Positions 15,163 to 24,980 of a stretch of DNA of 64,000 bases are shown in pieces; the first letter of the stretch is position 1; the number at the start of each line of letters is the position of its first letter. The position numbers and the translations under genes are program-made. Source of the stretch: Geopsychrobacter electrodiphilus DSM 16401. GTDB taxonomy: Bacteria > Desulfobacterota > Desulfuromonadia > Desulfuromonadales > Geopsychrobacteraceae. The stretch covers positions 3,136,501-3,200,500 of the forward strand of contig NZ_ARWE01000001.1 in NCBI RefSeq assembly GCF_000384395.1, read 5' to 3'. Below the pieces are notes generated by a model that saw only the letters and a program-made list of their open reading frames with translations, did no database searches and was not told the origin of the DNA.

Positions 15163-16380
15163 ATGCTCAGTTACGATGAAGCGATCAAGCTGGTCCTCAA
15201 GAATATCACCCCTCTGCCGGCGATCGAAAAACCCTTGGAAGACGCTGGCGGACTGGTTTTGGCTGAAACGGTGAGTGCGCGCTGGGATCTGCCGACGGCG
15301 GACAATTCAGCGATGGACGGCTTCGCCCTGCACTATGAAAGTCTGCCAGCCTCGCGCCGCCTGCCGGTGACAGGGCACACCTACGCCGGACACCCTTTCG
15401 CGGGGACGATTCCCGCCGGTGCCGCGTTGCGCATCATGACCGGAGCACCAATCCCCGCAGGTTGCGATACCGTGGTCCCGCTTGAGGATGTGAGTGAAGA
15501 TGCAGAGACCATCTGTTTGAATCGAGAGCTGGTTCGCGGCCAGCATGTGCGCCACGCTGGAGACGAATTCCGCAACGGGGACCTGCTGCTCGCAGCTGGC
15601 ACCTGTCTGTGGGCCGGTGAGATTGGCCTGCTGGCTGCGGCCGGCATCTCGCGGGTGCGCGTTCATCCGGCGCCGCGCGTAGCGATTCTTTCGACAGGCG
15701 ATGAACTGGTCGAACTGGGAGAGCAACCCGGCCCGGGACAGATCATCAATTCGAACCTGCATCTGCTGACCGCCCGCCTGCGTGAAGCCGGAGCCGAAGT
15801 GATTCCGCTCGGCATCGCCCGGGACGATATAGACGATCTCGACCACCGACTGCAATCAGGTCTGCAAGCCGATCTGCTCTTGACCAGCGGCGGCGTCTCG
15901 GTCGGCGACAAGGATCAGGTTCAAGATGCCTTTATCCGCCTGGGATTCGAAAAAATCTTCTGGAAGGTCGCAATCAAACCGGGCAAGCCGGTGCTCTTCG
16001 GCAAGATCGGTAACAAACCGATTTTTGGCCTGCCGGGGAACCCCGCCGCTTCGGCAGCTACCTGTGAAATTTTCACCATCCCGGCGCTGCGGCGACTGGC
16101 AGGGCATCCCGATCCTCTGCCGCCGTTGCTCAGCGCAAAACTCAGTCGGCAGGTCGAGGGAGGTGGCAAACGGCAGGCCTTCCTCTGGGGAGAACTGCAG
16201 CGCAAAGGGAATGGCTATCTCTTCCACCCCTCAATCCGACAAGGATCGGGGCAGAATCGTTCACTCCAGGGATCCTGCGCACTGCTCCCGATTGCAGCCG
16301 GGGCACCCGACCTCGAAGCTGGCACCCGGGTCGAAGTGCTCCTCATGCGCCTCCCCCGGGGACGTAGCTATACTGAATAG
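15163..16380 (+). CDS. moeA: Molybdopterin molybdenumtransferase MoeA
   Basis: A 405-residue enzyme that inserts molybdate into adenylylated molybdopterin. The N-terminal region has the substrate-site motif ADNSAMDGFAL followed by RIMTGAPIPAGCDTVVPLED. The central MogA-like domain carries RVAILSTGDELVELG, TSGGVSVGDKDQV and KPGKPVLFGKIGNKPIFGLPGNPAAS, whose Asp and Ser/Gly loops bind the pterin. The C-terminal beta domain ends near residue 400. The ATG is preceded by AGGA at a 7-base spacing and lies 27 bases after the MOSC gene, so both are probably one transcript with the mod genes. Confidence 0.95.
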   Translation: MLSYDEAIKLVLKNITPLPAIEKPLEDAGGLVLAETVSARWDLPTADNSAMDGFALHYESLPASRRLPVTGHTYAGHPFAGTIPAGAALRIMTGAPIPAGCDTVVPLEDVSEDAETICLNRELVRGQHVRHAGDEFRNGDLLLAAGTCLWAGEIGLLAAAGISRVRVHPAPRVAILSTGDELVELGEQPGPGQIINSNLHLLTARLREAGAEVIPLGIARDDIDDLDHRLQSGLQADLLLTSGGVSVGDKDQVQDAFIRLGFEKIFWKVAIKPGKPVLFGKIGNKPIFGLPGNPAASAATCEIFTIPALRRLAGHPDPLPPLLSAKLSRQVEGGGKRQAFLWGELQRKGNGYLFHPSIRQGSGQNRSLQGSCALLPIAAGAPDLEAGTRVEVLLMRLPRGRSYTE

Positions 16381-16504
16381 AGACGCGTTGTTTTTTTCTG
16401 ATTTCCGATGTATCGTGTCGCTCTCAGTAGCAAACAGACTGAGACTGCTATAGACCATCGATTACTATTCCCCGGAGCGGGGAACACCTTTAAGGAGAGA
16501 GACC

Positions 16505-16738
16505 ATGTTCGGACTTGGCACGCAGGAACTTTTAATTATTCTGGTTCTGGTAATGATCGTTTTCGGCGCCGGAAAACTGCCCCAGGTTGGAGGCGCACTC
16601 GGCAAGGGTCTACGCAACTTTAAAAAAGGGATGAATGACGCCACTGACGGGATCGAAGAGGCGGAAGTCACCGAGATCGAAAAGAAAGAAAAGAAGGACG
16701 AGCAAACAGAAAAGAAGGACGATCAAAAACAGAGCTGA
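16505..16738 (+). CDS. tatA: Sec-independent (Tat) translocase subunit TatA
   Basis: A 77-residue protein: a short periplasmic N-terminus, one transmembrane helix (ELLIILVLVMIVFGAGKLP) with the FG hinge motif, an amphipathic helix (GGALGKGLRNFKKGM) and a highly charged Lys/Glu tail. TatA polymerises into the pore for folded, cofactor-loaded proteins. Placement directly after the molybdenum cofactor genes fits export of molybdoenzymes. An AAGGAGAG ribosome site precedes the ATG. TatB/TatC are not in the window. A terminator follows at 16765. Confidence 0.93.
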   Translation: MFGLGTQELLIILVLVMIVFGAGKLPQVGGALGKGLRNFKKGMNDATDGIEEAEVTEIEKKEKKDEQTEKKDDQKQS

Positions 16739-16764
16739 GCCCGACAGGGCATATATTTTACAAT

Positions 16765-16796
16765 AAAGGAGTGGCCGATGTGTGCCGCTCCTTTTT
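16765..16796 (+). terminator. Intrinsic terminator after tatA
   Basis: AAAGGAGTGGC pairs with GCCGCTCCTTT (one G-T wobble) around an 8-base loop and runs into TTTTT. It lies 26 bases past the tatA stop, ending the molybdenum/tat transcript before the convergent moaA. Confidence 0.8.
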
Positions 16797-16913
16797 GAGT
16801 TGGACAAAGGATCTCAGCTGACAGCTCAAGCTGGCATCAGCCCTTTGCGAGTTCGGCTGTCATCTGTTTGAAACAAAGTTTTTTTCTGAGTACCCCGTCC
16901 TCGGCAAAAACCC

Positions 16914-17897
16914 TCAGCCGCCGATCCCCTGCATCTTACGGATTCGCGTTTGAACCCCTTGCTCTTCGGCAAGATGATGTCTCTCCGGCTTGATCTCGAC
17001 CGCGCCACGCAGCAGCCTGACGAGGTCATCATCACTGCATCCCGCACGCAGAGGGGTGCGCAGGTCAATCTCATTCTCACAAAAGAGACAGGGGCGCAAA
17101 AAGCCATCCGAGGTCAAGCGCAAGCGGTTGCATTCCCCGCAAAAGTGTTCAGACACGGCTGGAATCACCCCGACAACTCCCTTGGCCCCGGCGTATTGAA
17201 ACAGCCGCGCCGGTCCGGCCGGCCCCTTGCGTGCAAGCTCTTGCAGGGGGGCAATTCCGCGTAACACTTCGGTAATCTCAGCCGCAGAAAACCGGCTTTC
17301 GGGAGGATAATCAAGGCCGCCACTCACCGGCATGAACTCGATAAAACGCACCTGCCAGTTGTGCGCAAAGGTCAGGCGCGCGAAATCGGCAATCTCATCG
17401 GCATTAACCCCGCGAATCGGCACCATATTGAGTTTGAGTGGCAAGAGACCTGCGGCTTCGGCGGCGTAGATCCCTGCGAGTACCTGCTCAAGTCCGGGAC
17501 GCCGGGTGATCTGCTCAAACCGTTCCGGCTTCAGGGTATCGAGGCTGACATTGACGCGCTGCAGCCCGACGCTTTTGAGTTCACCGGCCTGCGCAGCCAG
17601 CAACAGGCCGTTGCTGGTCAGGGTCAGTTCCGGCTGCTGGGGCAGTTGGCAGAGTCGCTCGACAAAGGAGATCAGGCCCTTGCGCACCAGCGGTTCACCG
17701 CCGGTCAGACGAATCTTGCACACTCCCTGTTCCACCGCGATACGGGCGACGCGGAAGAGTTCTTCGAAAGAGAGGACCTGACCGTGACCGACCGAGGGAA
17801 CACCCTCTTCCGGCATACAGTAACGGCAGCGCAGGTTGCAGCGATCGGTCACCGAGATACGGAGATAATCTATTTTTCGATTGAAGGTATCGCGCAA
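16914..17897 (-). CDS. moaA: GTP 3',8-cyclase MoaA (radical SAM)
   Basis: A 327-residue enzyme for the first step of molybdenum cofactor synthesis, GTP to 3',8-cyclo-7,8-dihydro-GTP. The N-terminal radical SAM cluster is C20-x3-C24-x2-C27 (DRCNLRCRYCMPEEG), followed by RLTGGEPLVRKGL. The C-terminal cluster binding GTP is CGECNRLRLTSDGFLRPCLF (three Cys). The start is TTG at 17897 with AGAGG about 10 bases upstream; no in-frame ATG is available. The usual C-terminal GG tail ends the protein (GIGG), as in intact MoaA. It is transcribed towards the mod/moe/tat block and away from the PP-loop gene. Confidence 0.93.
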   Translation of the reverse strand: MRDTFNRKIDYLRISVTDRCNLRCRYCMPEEGVPSVGHGQVLSFEELFRVARIAVEQGVCKIRLTGGEPLVRKGLISFVERLCQLPQQPELTLTSNGLLLAAQAGELKSVGLQRVNVSLDTLKPERFEQITRRPGLEQVLAGIYAAEAAGLLPLKLNMVPIRGVNADEIADFARLTFAHNWQVRFIEFMPVSGGLDYPPESRFSAAEITEVLRGIAPLQELARKGPAGPARLFQYAGAKGVVGVIPAVSEHFCGECNRLRLTSDGFLRPCLFCENEIDLRTPLRAGCSDDDLVRLLRGAVEIKPERHHLAEEQGVQTRIRKMQGIGG

Positions 17898-17951
17898 GAG
17901 AAAATTGCCTCTGAGGGTTGATGTTCACTGGGAATAAGAATACTCTCTTTC

Positions 17952-18016
17952 GCCTTTGTCAGACAAGGCAATTGGTAAATTTTACCGCCCCGTCAGACTT
18001 GTTTCACATTGAAACA
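17952..18016. promoter_or_regulatory. Two palindromes in the moaA / PP-loop divergent region
   Basis: GCCTTTGTC-A-GACAAGGC (17952-17969, one bulge) and TGTTTCA-CAT-TGAAACA (18000-18016, perfect 7-base arms) sit between the two divergent genes. They are placed where operators would act on either promoter. The cognate regulator is unknown. Confidence 0.45.
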
Positions 18017-18073
18017 TCGTGTTAATCTGTTTGTCTTTTCACTGTGACGAGATCAAGAATATTGGAGACAAAA

Positions 18074-19048
18074 ATGAGTAAAGCACTAGGACTTATGTCG
18101 GGGGGTCTGGATAGCAGTCTGGCCGCCATGACCCTGATGCGTCAAGGGATTGAAGTGACCGGCATCTCGTTCGTCACACCATTTTTCGGCGCCAGTAAAG
18201 CAAAGTTCGCTGCCGAAAAAATCGGCTTTCCGCTGATCGTCAAAGAGATCAGCGACATCCATCTGCAGATGGTCAAAAATCCGAAATACGGGTACGGTCG
18301 CAACATGAACCCCTGTATCGACTGCCATTCGATGATGTTTCGCCTGGCGGGAGAGATCATGCAGGAGCAGGGCTTCGACTTCCTCTTTTCGGGTGAAGTC
18401 CTTGGCCAGCGCCCGATGAGCCAGAACGCCAACGCCTTGAGTACCGTCAGTATCTACTCTGGTCATGCGGACAAGGTATTGCGACCACTATCGGCCAAGC
18501 TCCTGGCGATCACGCCGATGGAGGAGAGTGGTCTGGTCGATCGTGAACGCCTGCTCGATATCCAGGGACGCTCGCGCAAACGCCAGCAGGAGTTAGCTGT
18601 AGAATGGGGTTTTCCCGAGTATCCCTCCAGCGGCGGAGGCTGTCTGCTGACCGAATCCGGTTTTGCCGATCGCCTGCGCGATCTGCTTGAGCATGATGAA
18701 CAGGCCAGCGTCAACGACGTTCAACTGCTCAAGGTCGGCCGTCAGTTTCGGCTGTCGGACAAGTGCAAAATGGTCCTCGGGCGCAACCAGGCTGACAACG
18801 ATGCAATCCATCTTCTCGCCACCGGCGACCGCCTGCGCCTGCGCAACGCCGATTTCAATGGTCCCTCAGGTCTCCTCTGCGGCGAATCCAACGAAGCCAT
18901 CATCCAGACCGCCGCGGCCATCGTCGCCAGTTACGGTAAGGGAAAGGATGAGCCCGAGGTCAGAGTGATTCTGGACCGCAATGGCGAAGAGCAAACCGTC
19001 CTGGTCGCACCCCTGAACCGCGAAGACTCGATTAAACTGCTGGTGTAG
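18074..19048 (+). CDS. PP-loop ATPase resembling ThiI/MnmA, predicted tRNA-sulfuration protein
   Basis: A 324-residue cytoplasmic protein. The N-terminal PP-loop MSGGLDSSLAAM (residues 8-19) adenylates a substrate, as in tRNA thiolases. A CxxC pair NPCIDCHSM and a further Cys in SGGGCLLTESGF could carry persulfide or bind a cluster. The C-terminal third (from about residue 220, SDKCKMVLGRNQADND ... LNREDSIKLLV) resembles the NFACT-R-type RNA-binding module sometimes joined to such enzymes. ATG 18074 follows GGAG at 7 bases; the GTG at 18044 would add 10 residues without better support. The exact nucleotide or substrate is not known. A terminator follows. Confidence 0.75.
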   Translation: MSKALGLMSGGLDSSLAAMTLMRQGIEVTGISFVTPFFGASKAKFAAEKIGFPLIVKEISDIHLQMVKNPKYGYGRNMNPCIDCHSMMFRLAGEIMQEQGFDFLFSGEVLGQRPMSQNANALSTVSIYSGHADKVLRPLSAKLLAITPMEESGLVDRERLLDIQGRSRKRQQELAVEWGFPEYPSSGGGCLLTESGFADRLRDLLEHDEQASVNDVQLLKVGRQFRLSDKCKMVLGRNQADNDAIHLLATGDRLRLRNADFNGPSGLLCGESNEAIIQTAAAIVASYGKGKDEPEVRVILDRNGEEQTVLVAPLNREDSIKLLV

Positions 19049-19069
19049 ATTTCAGCTACAGAAACAGAC

Positions 19070-19109
19070 AAAGGCCCCGGCGAAACAATTCGTCGAGGCC
19101 TTTGCTTTT
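19070..19109 (+). terminator. Intrinsic terminator after the PP-loop gene
   Basis: AAAGGCC and GGCCTTT close an extended stem whose inner part pairs CGGCGAA with TTCGTCG; GCTTTT follows. It lies 21 bases after the stop. Confidence 0.75.
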
Positions 19110-19168
19110 ACGGATCCGCGCCGCCAAAACCCCGCGAAAGCATATGACATTTTATGGAAGACGAAGCA

Positions 19169-21355
19169 TTAGATGCCCGTAGTAAATGACCTGACGACAC
19201 TTTCGGACACCCCACCGCGGCTGTCCACAGAGCGGACTTTCCAGTAATAGGTTGTATTCGGTAACAGGCTGGTCGACTGATATCCCCCCGACGGGTTTGG
19301 CAGCACTGAGGCCGGCGAGGCGTTGCTGCCCCCACAGGAGACCAGGCAGAACGCCAAGCCCAGAATCAGAACCAGCCAGAGCCAACCCTTCAGCCGCCGT
19401 GCGCCCCACAAACCCCAGAAGATGCCACCGCCGGCCAACAGGAGCAGCCCCTGAGGAAGAGCCGCTGTAATCGGGGTGCTGTCCGAGAAATCGCCATGCG
19501 CCGAAATCAGCAGAAAATCGGTCACCTGATCGCCATCGAGATCCATATCGCGATGCCAGCTGAAGTTGACCGGACGTGCTATGCCGACGGCTCCATCAAC
19601 GGGAAGAAGCAGGGTAGCCGCCGGTGGCGCGTTATTCCCTAGCCCTTTCAGGGTCAAGGTTTGCGAACCGGCAGGATCACTGCTGAAAACGGTCAAACTT
19701 GACGTGTAACTACCCAGCGCCTGAGGCGCAAACCCCAGCTCAACACTGCAGCTCGCGCCGCCGCTCAGCGACCGTCCGCTGCACAGATCCTTGACAACAC
19801 TGAAAGCCGGATCAAGCAGGCTGGCATCAATACCGCTGATGACCAGCGAACCGCCGCCGCCATTCTTCAGCAGCAGAGACAGGCTGCGGCTGTTTAAGGG
19901 CGCAACGCTGGCAAAATCGATGATCTTATCGCTGCTCGGAGGGGTCGGATCGATCATCACCAGCAGCGGATTTATCCCCTGCAGCTGATTATAGGCCGCT
20001 GCGACATTCAGCAGCCCATGGCCATACACGTCATCCGCCCCCGGAGTGCCCAGATCAGACGCCAGCTGTTCTACGGCTGTCTCCAGGCTGGTCATGCTGG
20101 TTGAAGGTCCAGGAAATGCCTGGCGTAACAAGGCCAACGCCCCGGCAACCTGGGGTGCCGAGAATGACGTCCCGTCAACACTGACGTAGCCAGAAAAGAG
20201 GCCTGCACTGCGGACTGACATTCCGGGGGCCACCAGATTGGGAAAAACCTCACCCGGCGCATCGCAGGGGGAGGGCCCGCGCGCACTGAAAAAAGCGACC
20301 TCCTTGTTTATATTGATAGCACCAACAGACAGGACACCGCTCATGTTCCCGGGTGGTATGCTAGTGCTGGCAAACGGGCCGGTGTTGCCCGCCGAAAAAA
20401 TCACGGCAACATCTGCCGCTATCAGATTGTTCAGGGCGATCTGCATATCATTCAAGCCGAGGCCTGAAGCGCTCAAACACTGATTGAGCACACTTTCATA
20501 TCCCCAGGAATTATTGACGATGTCGGCACCGTCATCGGTCGCGGGATTATTGTCGGGATCAAGAGCCCAGCCCAGCGCCTGAATAATCTTGGCGCTATCG
20601 GCCGCGCCGGTATCGGGAAATATTTTGGCCGCGATCCACTGCGCGCCCGGGGCAACGCCAATGGCACTGCCACCGTTGCGGCCACCGACCATCACCCCCA
20701 TGACGGCGGTTCCGTGCCCTTCACTCAGAGGATCGCCGGTAACTGGATCATAGGGCAAACTGCTCGAACTGTAAGGATCGAACCAGCTGTTTGTACCTCC
20801 CCGCCAGTTGCCGCTGAGATCGGGATGCGTCACATCGACCCCGGTATCAAGGCTGGCGACCACCACCCCCGTCCCATCAAACCCCTGCGCCCAGAGTTGC
20901 GGCGCACCGATCATATCAATGTTCCATTCAACAGCTGCCGTCGCAGCGGGAAGAACAACCGGGCGCGGCACTGTCTGGTTGACACTGATCAGTTCCACCC
21001 CGGGCCAGCTTTGCAGTTGCGCGATAAGTTGCGGACTAGCCGAAAACGCCAGACCATTGATCAGCCAGAGCGAAGTCGTCTTTTTTACCCCCTGCTGGTG
21101 TAAATAGTCGATCAGAGCCCCCTGCCCTTGCTGAGTCTCCTGCTTCAAAGACGCAATCAGGGTCCGCCGCGCAGCTTTGCGGGTCAGCCCCTTCACGCGT
21201 GACCTTACATCGGTGGTCGTCATCCGCACAATCACCGCGACCGGTTCGCGCGACGTCTGCAAGACAGCTTGAAGACTTGGAGACAGGGGCGCAGCCTCCA
21301 GTCCCGAAGCAAGGCTGAAACAAGCGAGGATAAGCAGACAGAAAAAACGCATCAT
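19169..21355 (-). CDS. Secreted S8 subtilisin-like serine protease with Hydin-like and split FN3-like tail
   Basis: A 728-residue exported protease. A signal peptide (residues 1-21) is followed by a propeptide-like region (about 30-130) with VAVIVRM and SWPGVELISV. The catalytic triad is clear: Asp in VVASLDTGVDVTHPD, His in SEGHGTAVMGV, Ser in DGTSFSAPQVAGA. After about residue 470 comes an ASPM/Hydin-like beta domain (CSVELGFAPQALGSY). The last 150 residues begin as an FN3-like domain (NFSWHRDMDLDGDQVTDF), are interrupted by two hydrophobic segments (LLLLAGGGIFWGLWG, WLWLVLILGLAFCLV) ending in a lipobox-like SCGGS, then resume with TTYYWKVRSVDSRGGVS. It probably remains membrane-attached. 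Start ATG 21355 directly follows the stop of a 49-codon ORF. Confidence 0.88.
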   Translation of the reverse strand: MMRFFCLLILACFSLASGLEAAPLSPSLQAVLQTSREPVAVIVRMTTTDVRSRVKGLTRKAARRTLIASLKQETQQGQGALIDYLHQQGVKKTTSLWLINGLAFSASPQLIAQLQSWPGVELISVNQTVPRPVVLPAATAAVEWNIDMIGAPQLWAQGFDGTGVVVASLDTGVDVTHPDLSGNWRGGTNSWFDPYSSSSLPYDPVTGDPLSEGHGTAVMGVMVGGRNGGSAIGVAPGAQWIAAKIFPDTGAADSAKIIQALGWALDPDNNPATDDGADIVNNSWGYESVLNQCLSASGLGLNDMQIALNNLIAADVAVIFSAGNTGPFASTSIPPGNMSGVLSVGAININKEVAFFSARGPSPCDAPGEVFPNLVAPGMSVRSAGLFSGYVSVDGTSFSAPQVAGALALLRQAFPGPSTSMTSLETAVEQLASDLGTPGADDVYGHGLLNVAAAYNQLQGINPLLVMIDPTPPSSDKIIDFASVAPLNSRSLSLLLKNGGGGSLVISGIDASLLDPAFSVVKDLCSGRSLSGGASCSVELGFAPQALGSYTSSLTVFSSDPAGSQTLTLKGLGNNAPPAATLLLPVDGAVGIARPVNFSWHRDMDLDGDQVTDFLLISAHGDFSDSTPITAALPQGLLLLAGGGIFWGLWGARRLKGWLWLVLILGLAFCLVSCGGSNASPASVLPNPSGGYQSTSLLPNTTYYWKVRSVDSRGGVSESVVRSFTTGI

Positions 21356-21505
21356 TTAGAATCCTTTTGCCGAATATCTAACTTCACGCCGCAAATAATC
21401 TGATTTCTGGTATTCCAATCGCAGTGGGACCAGCGCCAGAGTCGCCGGATCCATGAAAAATACTGCACCCTCGCCCTCCGGTCTGCAGTCTGACTCGCCC
21501 ATCAT
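21356..21505 (-). CDS. Possible 49-residue protein upstream of the protease
   Basis: An ORF starting MMGESDCRPEGEG and ending YLRREVRYSAKGF; its TAA is immediately followed by the protease ATG. It begins downstream of the groEL terminator, so it would be the first gene of the protease transcript. The ribosome site is weak (GGGATGG, 4 bases). No signal peptide and no family recognised. The tight junction suggests translational coupling, but the ORF is short and could be chance. Confidence 0.3.
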   Translation of the reverse strand: MMGESDCRPEGEGAVFFMDPATLALVPLRLEYQKSDYLRREVRYSAKGF

Positions 21506-21543
21506 AGTACCATCCCTGGCATTCTGATACTGCCGGAACGCAC

Positions 21544-21580
21544 AAAAAAGGCCCCATCGGACAATTGCCGATGGGGCCTT
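21544..21580 (-). terminator. Intrinsic terminator of groESL
   Basis: On the minus strand AAGGCCCCATCGG pairs perfectly with CCGATGGGGCCTT and runs into TTTTTTGTG. The 13-bp stem lies 28 bases after the groEL stop. Confidence 0.9.
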
Positions 21581-21607
21581 CTGGTGCTTCACATTGGGGT
21601 GGGACGC

Positions 21608-23305
<1,698 letters not shown>

Positions 23306-23599
23306 TTATTTCTCAACCACGCCGAGAATGTCATCCTCACGCATGATCAAATATTCTTCGCCATCGATTTTGACTTCGCTACCAGAATATTTGCCGAAGA
23401 GCACGCGATCGCCGACCTTGACGTCCATCGGGATCAGCTTGCCATCTTCATTCATTTTCCCCTTGCCAACAGCAATAACCTTACCTTCTTGCGGCTTTTC
23501 CTTGGAGACGGTGTCCGGGATGATGATGCCACCCTTGGTCTTCGTTTCCTCTTCAATGCGCTCAACAATGATCCGATCCTGCAAAGGTCTAAGCTTCAT
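23306..23599 (-). CDS. groES: Co-chaperonin GroES (Hsp10)
   Basis: A 97-residue lid subunit of the chaperonin. It starts [18 protein letters not shown], has the mobile loop [20 protein letters not shown] and the roof segment with [23 protein letters not shown]. It is the first gene of the groES-groEL operon. Two CIRCE operators and a sigma-70 promoter lie 110-210 bases upstream, so the operon should be controlled by HrcA (not in the window). Confidence 0.98.
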   Translation of the reverse strand: MKLRPLQDRIIVERIEEETKTKGGIIIPDTVSKEKPQEGKVIAVGKGKMNEDGKLIPMDVKVGDRVLFGKYSGSEVKIDGEEYLIMREDDILGVVEK

Positions 23600-23710
23600 T
23601 TTGTTGCCCCTTTCCTTCTGCTATTTGATGATTTATGACCATGTTATGTGGCCGGTTCAAGACGCCGGAAGCCGAAGCTGGTTTTAAAACAGGCGACGGC
23701 CAAAAAAGTG

Positions 23711-23737
23711 TTAGCACTCACACAAAGACAGTGCTAA
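23711..23737 (-). promoter_or_regulatory. CIRCE operator 1 (HrcA site)
   Basis: TTAGCACTC, nine bases, then CAGTGCTAA: the CIRCE inverted repeat with one mismatch in the second arm. It lies just downstream of the groES promoter -10 box. Confidence 0.93.
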
Positions 23738-23746
23738 CACCACAGG

Positions 23747-23774
23747 ATAATAATCGGTTCAAAAGAATTGTCAA
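23747..23774 (-). promoter_or_regulatory. groESL sigma-70 promoter
   Basis: On the minus strand TTGACA (23774-23769), a 16-base spacer and TATTAT (23752-23747). The promoter is bracketed by the two CIRCE elements. Confidence 0.8.
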
Positions 23775-23782
23775 GGGGTTTA

Positions 23783-23809
23783 TTAGCACTCAAGGCAAAA
23801 GAGTGCTAA
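23783..23809 (-). promoter_or_regulatory. CIRCE operator 2 (HrcA site)
   Basis: A perfect CIRCE: TTAGCACTC, nine bases, GAGTGCTAA. It lies upstream of the -35 box. Confidence 0.95.
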
Positions 23810-23829
23810 CCGATACAGGGGTTGCTTTG

Positions 23830-24357
23830 TCAGCTCCCGGTGAGAGCCTCTTGCAGTTTTTGTGACATGCTGTCTGAGATTTTCTTGGCAATTTGGCGAC
23901 GGGCACTACCCAGAGTAACGCGATCTTTTTCGTAGAACACTTCAACAGGATAATCTAATTGCAAGGTGGCGTCAGCCTGACCGGACTGAAAGAGACGAAT
24001 TCGGCTTTTGGCTCGAATCGAGGCCATGGTACTCCCGGCATCTTCGACATAAGCAAAGATCTCCCCGGTGATATAGTCATGAGCCTTCAGCCAGGTGGGG
24101 TCAATCTTATCGAGACCCTGCTTGAGGATAATATATTCGAGCCCGGTACCCGATTTTGCGGCGTTGAGATTATCGACAAATCGATCAAAAAGCCCCTCGG
24201 TAACTTCGGCAGGGACCATAATGGTAGTGAAGGGGACCACAAAAATTGTCTGGCTCACCTTACGCGGCACGAAAGTTTCTTTTTGTTCGGTCTTTACCCC
24301 TAAAGAACAGGCACCCAGCATAAATAAAAGAACAACTGAACAACATAATGACTTCAC
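23830..24357 (-). CDS. Predicted lipoprotein, function unknown
   Basis: A 175-residue protein with a lipoprotein signal MKSLCCSVVLLFMLGAC (lipobox LGAC). The mature part has alternating beta-like stretches (TIFVVPFTTIMVPAEV, DYITGEIFAYV, RIRLFQSGQADATLQLDYPVEVFY) and a helical tail ending QKLQEALTGS. It recalls small envelope proteins that assemble variable beta folds, but no family is assigned. The start is GTG 24357, with AAGGAG 8 bases upstream. It stands alone between the HTH-NosL-like gene and the groESL control region, on the same strand as groESL, whose promoter begins beyond its stop. Confidence 0.75.
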   Translation of the reverse strand: MKSLCCSVVLLFMLGACSLGVKTEQKETFVPRKVSQTIFVVPFTTIMVPAEVTEGLFDRFVDNLNAAKSGTGLEYIILKQGLDKIDPTWLKAHDYITGEIFAYVEDAGSTMASIRAKSRIRLFQSGQADATLQLDYPVEVFYEKDRVTLGSARRQIAKKISDSMSQKLQEALTGS

Positions 24358-24415
24358 TGATTAAACTCCTTAAATTTTTATATTTTCCAAGGTGCGAAAA
24401 CCACCCAAGTCACAG

Positions 24416-24973
24416 CTAATATCCATTTAATCCCTCAGCTACCCGCAGAAACTCAAGCGCTTCTGCCATGTGAGCGACAGAACCACCAAAGCCTGACTGA
24501 AATAATGCCGCCTCCTGTTCATCATAAAAGCTCAACAATGAAGGCTGGCAACAAGGAGCGGCCAGCGAGTTGACCAGGAAAAAGGCGCCAATAGCGGGGA
24601 ACATGCGTCCACTTATCTGGTCGCCGACCAGAACAGAAACGCCCCCGTCTTGCTGCATAAATTGGCGCAGCCCGCAGGCCGCACAGCAAGCAACACTCAC
24701 CGTGCCATCAGCCTGATGAAGTTCACAGCGCTGATGGGGTAAAATGGGACGCTCACAACCTGAGCAACTAAGTTCAGACGGCCCCCTGACCAGCGGCTTT
24801 GCGACGGCACCACCATGAATACGCAAAAGCAGGTTCTGCTCAACCAGACGGTCCAGATCCCGGTGAATTGTCATCCGCGAAACCTGGAAATGACGCGCAA
24901 GCTGACCAGCCGAGATCCCGGATTCGCGGGAAACCAGGGTTAAAATTTGAGACTGTCTTACCTCTGGAGTCAT
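24416..24973 (-). CDS. DeoR-type HTH fused to a Cys-rich NosL-like domain
   Basis: A 185-residue predicted transcription regulator. Residues 1-58 are a DeoR-family winged HTH (VRQSQILTLVSRESGI ... FQVSRMTIHRDLDRL). In place of a sugar-phosphate domain, residues 68-175 carry eight cysteines (C70, C73, C83, C96, C97, C100, C141, C142) and a pattern like NosL: a treble-clef-like CxxC, then FFLVNS, PCCQPSLLSFYDEQEAALFQSGFGG. NosL binds Cu(I), so the protein may sense copper or another thiophilic metal. A palindrome TCTAAC-N9-GTTAGA lies 8 bases upstream of the start codon and is a candidate autoregulatory operator. The target genes are not evident. Confidence 0.7.
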   Translation of the reverse strand: MTPEVRQSQILTLVSRESGISAGQLARHFQVSRMTIHRDLDRLVEQNLLLRIHGGAVAKPLVRGPSELSCSGCERPILPHQRCELHQADGTVSVACCAACGLRQFMQQDGGVSVLVGDQISGRMFPAIGAFFLVNSLAAPCCQPSLLSFYDEQEAALFQSGFGGSVAHMAEALEFLRVAEGLNGY

Positions 24974-24980
24974 TAAGAAC

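Noticed and set aside
16950-17264. 104-codon plus-strand frame
   Set aside because: It is antisense to moaA, whose two Fe-S cysteine motifs are complete.
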